A stretch of 5,393 bases of DNA, taken from NCBI GenBank assembly GCA_016866635.1, contig VGLT01000059.1:1-5393 (forward strand), written 5' to 3'. This DNA comes from Candidatus Uhrbacteria bacterium (lineage in GTDB: Bacteria > Patescibacteriota > Patescibacteriia > 2-12-FULL-60-25). Below, piece after piece: positions 1 through 3,503 of this stretch (position 1 is the first letter of the stretch; each line of letters begins with the position of its first letter). Both the position numbers and the translations under genes were made by a program. A model generated the notes under the pieces. That model was not told the origin of the DNA. It was given only the letters and a program-made list of their open reading frames with translations, and searched no databases.

Positions 1-568
1 AGAAGATAATCCGCGCGAGAATATATTATTTATTGATGAACTCCATATGATCGAGCAAGCACGCGGAAGTGAAGGATCGCTCGACATCGCAGATATTTTA
101 AAGCCAGCATTATCACGTGGCGAACTGCAAATCATTGGGGCAACCACTTGGAAGGAATATCAAAAGTATATTAAACCAGACGGGGCGATTGATCGCCGTT
201 TTCAGCCAGTTTTGGTCGAGGAGCCCTCGCGAGCCTCTGCCATTCAGATGTTAGAAGGAGTCAAGGAATCCTATGAAGCATTTCATCGTGTCTGTATCCC
301 TCCAGCGACCATTCGTGCCGCGGTCGATACCTCGATCAAGGTGATCAAAGATCGCTTTTTGCCCGACAAAGCATTTGATGTCATGGATGAAGCTTGTGCA
401 AAAGTCGCGTTGGAAGCACCCCGTCATCACGGCAAAGCTCTCGGGCTCATGCACGCAGCTTCTGCACACGCGCAGGCCTGTCGTCCAGGGATGCCAACCG
501 TGACCGTAGAAGATATAAAAGAAATTGCTCATCAATGGCACGCGCACCGAACGTATCCACATTCCTAG
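1..568 (+). CDS. Clp/Hsp100-family AAA+ ATPase, C-terminal part (5' end outside window)
   Basis: Partial gene; the frame is open from base 2 and ends at TAG 566-568 (188 residues seen). It is an AAA+ unfoldase of the ClpA/ClpB/ClpC type, which in the known family threads proteins through a hexameric ring using ATP. Counting from the first codon here: Walker B ILFIDE at 8-13, the family stretch LKPALSRGEL from about residue 33, sensor-1 GATT at 46-49, arginine-finger motif IDRRF with R65/R66, and lid/sensor-2 motif DRFLPDKA at 117-124. These are signatures of the first ATPase domain (D1). After the lid only about 50 residues remain, including VTVEDIKEIAHQW, the point where the D1-D2 linker normally begins. 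The D2 domain is absent and there is no coiled-coil middle domain. Walker A and the N-domain lie upstream of the window. It could be a naturally single-ring Clp-like ATPase or a truncated ClpC; I do not assign clpB or clpC. Confidence 0.85.
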   Translation, partial: EDNPRENILFIDELHMIEQARGSEGSLDIADILKPALSRGELQIIGATTWKEYQKYIKPDGAIDRRFQPVLVEEPSRASAIQMLEGVKESYEAFHRVCIPPATIRAAVDTSIKVIKDRFLPDKAFDVMDEACAKVALEAPRHHGKALGLMHAASAHAQACRPGMPTVTVEDIKEIAHQWHAHRTYPHS

Positions 569-2055
569 CGCATCCCTTCTGGATCGTGGGGGCGGGTATT
601 GACGTCCTTATCCTCGCGCTCCTTTTTTCCGCTCGAACCAAGGAGGCGATCGTTTCTCCCTGGGATGTCCTTTCCTGGAGGATGTGTGTTTTGTATGGGA
701 TCGCTTCGTTTTTTCACACGGCTGCTTTTTTTCTCAGCACCGGTCGTCAACGTTTTATTTTATTATTTCATTCCTTGCCCGCGTGGTGCGTCTTATCGAT
801 CGTGTATGTTCATGGATTTGGATTCGATCCCATTGTTCATCAGGCCGCAGAACGACATCTGGTGCAAAACGGTTTTCTGTTGCCTGCCACCATGTTATAT
901 CGAGGGCAATATGGGTTTGTCACCATGCTAAGCTCGGTCACCCATCTCCCGGTCGCGTTGATGGATCGGTGGCTTGTTCCTCTTTTCTCTCTTATTTTGA
1001 TTGCGGCGACGACCATCATTTCACGCAAACAATCTCTTTCGTTTTTTCTTGTACTCTTTCTTACTCCTATTGCCGCTTTAACCTTTACCATTCCATTTCA
1101 TTTTGGGGTCGTACTACTGATCGCGAGCCTTCCGCTTTTGCCTGACGCAAAAGAGCGACGAATACACATTCTGCTTTGGTCGCTTGTACTCCTTGCACTT
1201 GTAACACATCCCCTCATTGGGATTCCATTTGCCATCCTGGTTCTGTATGTGACGCATGTGCCCCGCATATGGCTTTGTTTGATGATCCCTGCGCTGTTTC
1301 TTGCGGCATTTGGACGATCGCTGCAGTTTGATCCGGAATCTTTTTCCTCTTCTCTATCAGCTCTTTTTGGAAATCCAACGCTCTGGTCTGTGATGTTTAT
1401 CTTGATCGGTCTCTGGTCTTATAAAAAATATTGCTTATGGAAGGAGCCATCTATGCGAGGGATGCTCATGATTGCCATCGGATGTTTTTTAAGCGCGATT
1501 ATTCTTGCGCTTTTCGTTCGACTTCCCGACATCATCTCTCATGAACAATTTGAGTTTCCCTTGCGCTTGTTGTCTCTCCTCCCAATTTTTTTCATCCCGG
1601 CGTGGACGGTTCTTTTGGACAAAGGTGTTAAGGGTTACTTGGTCGCTTCGACGTTGATCGCCCTTCTCATGACTGCATCCTGGTATCTATCCTATCCAAG
1701 AAACGATGGATGGACGGCTCCGAGCATGAGTGATGAATCTATTCGTCTGGTCCGCGAGATTGAACAAAAAGAACGTGGTCGATCCTATGCTGTCCTTTCA
1801 CCACAGATGGTAAGTGCGGCGGCTCTTCAGGAATTCGGTTTTGAGCGAACGATTCAAACGGTCTACGGCCCGCGATATTTTTATGCCATTCCAACCGGTG
1901 GTGAACTCTACACACAGTATCTCTACACGCTGCAGCAAGGAATCACCACGTCAACGATGCGAGAAGCCTTTCATCGAATATTCGTTGACGAGATCGTTTT
2001 TGTGGTTCCTACGAGCTCGCGCTTTGAGGTATTTCATTTTTCACGAACCCCGTGA
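535..2055 (+). CDS. Polytopic membrane protein, possibly GT-C-like; function unknown
   Basis: About 506 residues from ATG 535 to TGA 2053-2055. The frame stays open back to 394, but that stretch lies inside the Clp gene and looks like shadow translation, so I chose the first ATG at the junction; no Shine-Dalgarno is visible. I count roughly 12 hydrophobic segments, beginning near residues 15-33, 48-68 and 74-96 and ending near residue 386. A soluble tail of about 120 residues follows. The third segment is followed by a polar loop with FDPIVHQ (D98, H102, E106), then LYRGQYG at 121-127. An acidic/His first large loop in a many-pass protein resembles GT-C glycosyltransferases that use lipid-linked sugars, and I recall similar loops in uncharacterised Patescibacteria proteins. 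That comparison is inference. The gene overlaps the Clp gene by 34 bases, suggesting co-transcription, and overlaps truB tail to tail. Confidence 0.8.
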   Translation: MARAPNVSTFLAHPFWIVGAGIDVLILALLFSARTKEAIVSPWDVLSWRMCVLYGIASFFHTAAFFLSTGRQRFILLFHSLPAWCVLSIVYVHGFGFDPIVHQAAERHLVQNGFLLPATMLYRGQYGFVTMLSSVTHLPVALMDRWLVPLFSLILIAATTIISRKQSLSFFLVLFLTPIAALTFTIPFHFGVVLLIASLPLLPDAKERRIHILLWSLVLLALVTHPLIGIPFAILVLYVTHVPRIWLCLMIPALFLAAFGRSLQFDPESFSSSLSALFGNPTLWSVMFILIGLWSYKKYCLWKEPSMRGMLMIAIGCFLSAIILALFVRLPDIISHEQFEFPLRLLSLLPIFFIPAWTVLLDKGVKGYLVASTLIALLMTASWYLSYPRNDGWTAPSMSDESIRLVREIEQKERGRSYAVLSPQMVSAAALQEFGFERTIQTVYGPRYFYAIPTGGELYTQYLYTLQQGITTSTMREAFHRIFVDEIVFVVPTSSRFEVFHFSRTP

Positions 2056-2704
2056 TGTTTTCTTTCGTGAGATCGTTCAAGGTGATGGCTTGCTCGACAG
2101 AGATCGATCCAATCTTGGTCCGACGTAGAGCCGAAAGATATGCGCCCGTTCCAAGTTCGCGACCAATATCGTCAGCCAAGGAACGGATATAAGTGCCCGA
2201 GGAGCAGGAAACTCGTATGGAGAGATGAGGTGTTGCGTAGTGAGTCATGCATAATGCATGAATGGTGATGTGTTTTGTTGGGCGCATCTCTTCGGTTGCT
2301 GTTCCAGCACGAGCTAAATCGTACAATTTTTTCCCCTTAATTTTTTTCGCGCTAAACAACGGCGCCTTTTGCTCAAACGTTCCTCGAAATTTTTCCAACA
2401 CCGATTCGATCTGTTCGTTTGTTGCGTGATGCGTGATGGGTGTTGCGTGAATCATCCCTTCTGCATCAAACGTATCACTTGTTGCTCCGAGCGTCAGTTC
2501 TGCTTCATATTCTTTATCCCATCCAATCAGCGCACCGAGCTTTTTTGTGGCTTTACCAATTCCAAGCAAGAGGAGTCCTGTGGCCATGGGATCGAGCGTT
2601 CCCGCATGCCCCACGGCCCGTGTTCCGGCAACTCGTCGCACACGATCAACCACGTCATGTGATGTCATGCCGGAAGGTTTGTCGATCAAGAGAAAGCCAT
2701 CCAC
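2009..2704 (-). CDS. truB: tRNA pseudouridine(55) synthase TruB
   Basis: TruB isomerises U55 to pseudouridine in the T-arm of tRNAs, in the cytoplasm. The protein shows the family motifs in order: DGFLLIDKPSGMTSHD at the N-terminus, GHAGTLDPMATGLLLL with the catalytic Asp in TLDP, YEAELTLGATSDTFDAEG, the FSAKKIKGKKLYDLAR segment, and RVSCSSGTYIRSLADDIG near the C-terminus. At about 231 residues it is a short TruB without an obvious extra PUA domain. Start: GTG 2704 lies one base after the stop of the upstream gene and places the first conserved motif at the N-terminus, as in B. subtilis TruB. ATG 2749 or TTG 2758 would add 15-18 poorly conserved residues inside the upstream gene, and none of the three has a well-spaced ribosome site (GGAGGG at about 2725-2730 is about 20 bases from GTG 2704). 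TAG stop at 2011-2009, inside the end of the convergent membrane gene. Two loops are encoded by repeat-like DNA. Confidence 0.95.
   Translation of the reverse strand: MDGFLLIDKPSGMTSHDVVDRVRRVAGTRAVGHAGTLDPMATGLLLLGIGKATKKLGALIGWDKEYEAELTLGATSDTFDAEGMIHATPITHHATNEQIESVLEKFRGTFEQKAPLFSAKKIKGKKLYDLARAGTATEEMRPTKHITIHALCMTHYATPHLSIRVSCSSGTYIRSLADDIGRELGTGAYLSALRRTKIGSISVEQAITLNDLTKENITGFVKNEIPQSASS
2041..2070 (+). terminator. Possible weak hairpin terminator at the end of the membrane gene
   Basis: TCACG (2041-2045), loop AACCC, CGTGA (2051-2055) forms a 5-bp stem that contains the TGA stop and is followed by the T-rich run TGTTTTCTTT. A competing 7-bp pairing is TCACGAA (2041-2047) with TTCGTGA (2064-2070). 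The stem is short and the T tract is interrupted, so termination is only a suggestion. On the other strand the same bases are truB coding sequence. Confidence 0.25.
2232..2270. repeat. Palindrome-containing patch inside truB
   Basis: TCATGCAT (2245-2252), one base, then ATGCATGA (2254-2261) is a perfect 8+8 inverted repeat, preceded by GTTGCGTAGTG. It encodes the TruB stretch around IHALCMTHYATP, which in alignment by eye to E. coli TruB falls in the variable segment just before the conserved SSGTYIR motif. The patch shares GTTGCGT with the one at 2421-2455. Confidence 0.6.
2421..2455. repeat. Short tandem patch (GTTGCGTGA/TGCGTGAT units) inside truB
   Basis: GTTGCGTGA occurs at 2421-2429 and again at 2442-2450, and TGCGTGAT occurs at 2423-2430 and 2430-2437. 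The run encodes the TruB segment IHATPITHHATNEQ, which falls in a variable loop after the DAEG motif. The reading frame is kept. It looks like a small dispersed or slipped repeat tolerated in a loop. Confidence 0.6.
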
Positions 2705-2705
2705 A

Positions 2706-3338
2706 CTATCGGATAAACGCTCGTCCCTCCATGCGATCCATACGGTCATGAATGGCAATGAGTTGTCGATCTACTCGTCCAAAGTGATTACCGATGTCAT
2801 CAAATTTTTCATCCATGTGATCAAGGCGATGATCAACCTGTGTAAATCGTTCATCCATGTGAGTCGCGAGAGCTTGAAGGGCTTCTCCATGCACGGAGAC
2901 TTGGTCTGATATTTCATCGACCTTGTGAGTTAACGAATGAATCTGGCCAGTCAATCCATTAAATCCTTCTGACAGTCCATCAACTCTTCCTGACAATCTA
3001 TCAACTCTTCCTGACAGCCCATCAAATCCAACAGATAGTCCACCAACTCTTTCTGATAACCCATCAAATTTTCCGGATAGTTCATCAAATCCTACGGATA
3101 GCCCATCAACTCTTTCTGATAGTCCATTAAATTTTCCTGACAAGCCATCCACCCTTTCTGACAAGCCATCAAATTTTCCTGATAGTTCATCAAATCCTAC
3201 GGATAGCCCATCCACTCTTTCTGACAAGCCATCAAATCCTACGGATAGTCCATCAACTTTTTTTGACAATCCCTGGACACCCTCAACAACCACGTTTAGT
3301 GTATTCGAAATATTCCCCAACGAAGGTTCGTTTTGCAT
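2706..3338 (-). CDS. Heptad-repeat (coiled-coil) protein of unknown function
   Basis: 210 residues from ATG 3338 to TAG 2708-2706. After a 20-residue leader (MQNEPSLGNISNTLNVVVEG), residues 21-202 are 26 consecutive heptads without a break. Residues 21-132 are sixteen near-identical units of the type VDGLSER, FDGLSGK or VDGLSVG. The remaining ten are more diverse, for example MDERFTQ, VDHRLDH, MDEKFDD and IHDRMDR. Val/Phe/Ile/Met and mostly Leu occupy the a and d positions, as in a coiled coil; if fully helical the rod would be about 27 nm. Gly at c, and often at g, in the first part is unusual for a stable helix. There is no signal peptide or membrane segment, so it is probably cytoplasmic. 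It sits one base from the truB start, so both are probably on one transcript. I do not recognise the family; structural, tethering or fibre-like roles are all guesses. Confidence 0.75.
   Translation of the reverse strand: MQNEPSLGNISNTLNVVVEGVQGLSKKVDGLSVGFDGLSERVDGLSVGFDELSGKFDGLSERVDGLSGKFNGLSERVDGLSVGFDELSGKFDGLSERVGGLSVGFDGLSGRVDRLSGRVDGLSEGFNGLTGQIHSLTHKVDEISDQVSVHGEALQALATHMDERFTQVDHRLDHMDEKFDDIGNHFGRVDRQLIAIHDRMDRMEGRAFIR
2943..3278. repeat. Sixteen 21-base heptad repeats with a 105-base higher-order unit
   Basis: Sixteen 21-base units encode residues 21-132 of the heptad protein. Above this lies a five-unit (105-base) period: 3048-3110 and 3153-3215 match at 58 of 63 positions, counted by eye, and the 32 bases at 3076-3107 recur exactly at 3181-3212. 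The block therefore arose by recent duplication of DNA, beyond protein-level selection for heptads. It is coding sequence and is not a CRISPR array. Confidence 0.9.
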
Positions 3339-3359
3339 ATATTTTTTAGAGCACGAGTG

Positions 3360-3385
3360 AAGTAAAAAGCCGACCTTCTTTACTT
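3360..3385 (-). promoter_or_regulatory. Hairpin in the 5' leader of the heptad gene
   Basis: AAGTAAAAAG (3360-3369), loop CCGAC, then CTTCTTTACTT (3375-3385) gives a 10-bp stem with one bulged base. It lies about 20 bases upstream of ATG 3338, in the presumed leader. The stem is AT-rich and has no T tract after it, so I do not call it a terminator; a role in mRNA stability or translation is possible. Confidence 0.3.
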
Positions 3386-3388
3386 TCT

Positions 3389-3417
3389 AGCGTGAGCGAA
3401 AAAAGTGACTTTGTCAA
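3389..3417 (-). promoter_or_regulatory. Weak candidate promoter for the heptad gene and truB
   Basis: On the minus strand there is a perfect -35 TTGACA (3417-3412). A 17-base spacer leads to CACGCT (3394-3389), which keeps only the A and final T of TATAAT. Transcription from here would give a leader of about 45 bases. The poor -10 makes this tentative. Confidence 0.25.
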
Positions 3418-3465
3418 GATGGGGATAACCACGCTCGATACCTGGTTTAGACCTGACACCAAATC

Positions 3466-3494
3466 TTGACCGATCATAAAAAATCGCTTAACAT
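3466..3494 (+). promoter_or_regulatory. Sigma70-type promoter of infB
   Basis: -35 TTGACC (3466-3471), an exact 17-base spacer (3472-3488), then -10 TAACAT (3489-3494). The predicted start of transcription is near 3501, two to four bases before ATG 3504, so the mRNA would be essentially leaderless. No Shine-Dalgarno motif is present in the nine bases between the -10 box and the ATG, which fits. Confidence 0.6.
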
Positions 3495-3503
3495 AGCCAC
3501 ACC

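Larger units (their letters stand above)
3339..3503. other. Divergent intergenic region between the heptad gene and infB
   Basis: 165 bases separate the two divergent starts. The region holds the infB promoter, a weaker promoter-like sequence on the minus strand, an 8-base inverted repeat (GTCAAGAT 3413-3420 and ATCTTGAC 3463-3470) that includes both -35 boxes, and a hairpin at 3360-3385. No small ORF or RNA gene is recognisable. Confidence 0.7.

Noticed and set aside
394..534. N-terminal extension of the membrane protein (TTG 394)
   Set aside because: It lies wholly inside the Clp-like gene, is basic and low in complexity, and precedes a natural membrane-protein start at ATG 535.
565..1145. 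Other open frames on both strands within the membrane gene
   Set aside because: Short, overlapping and without motifs; the 535-2055 frame explains the hydrophobic pattern continuously.
2369..2909. Open plus-strand frames opposite truB and the heptad gene
   Set aside because: They are antisense to clear TruB motifs or to the heptad region, and the translations look random.
2943..3278. Regularly spaced repeats resembling a CRISPR array
   Set aside because: The 21-base units are contiguous with no unique spacers and translate in one open frame as protein heptads.
3360..3385. Intrinsic terminator in the intergenic region
   Set aside because: The stem is AT-rich with a bulge and lacks a T tract after it, and no gene ends nearby on either strand.
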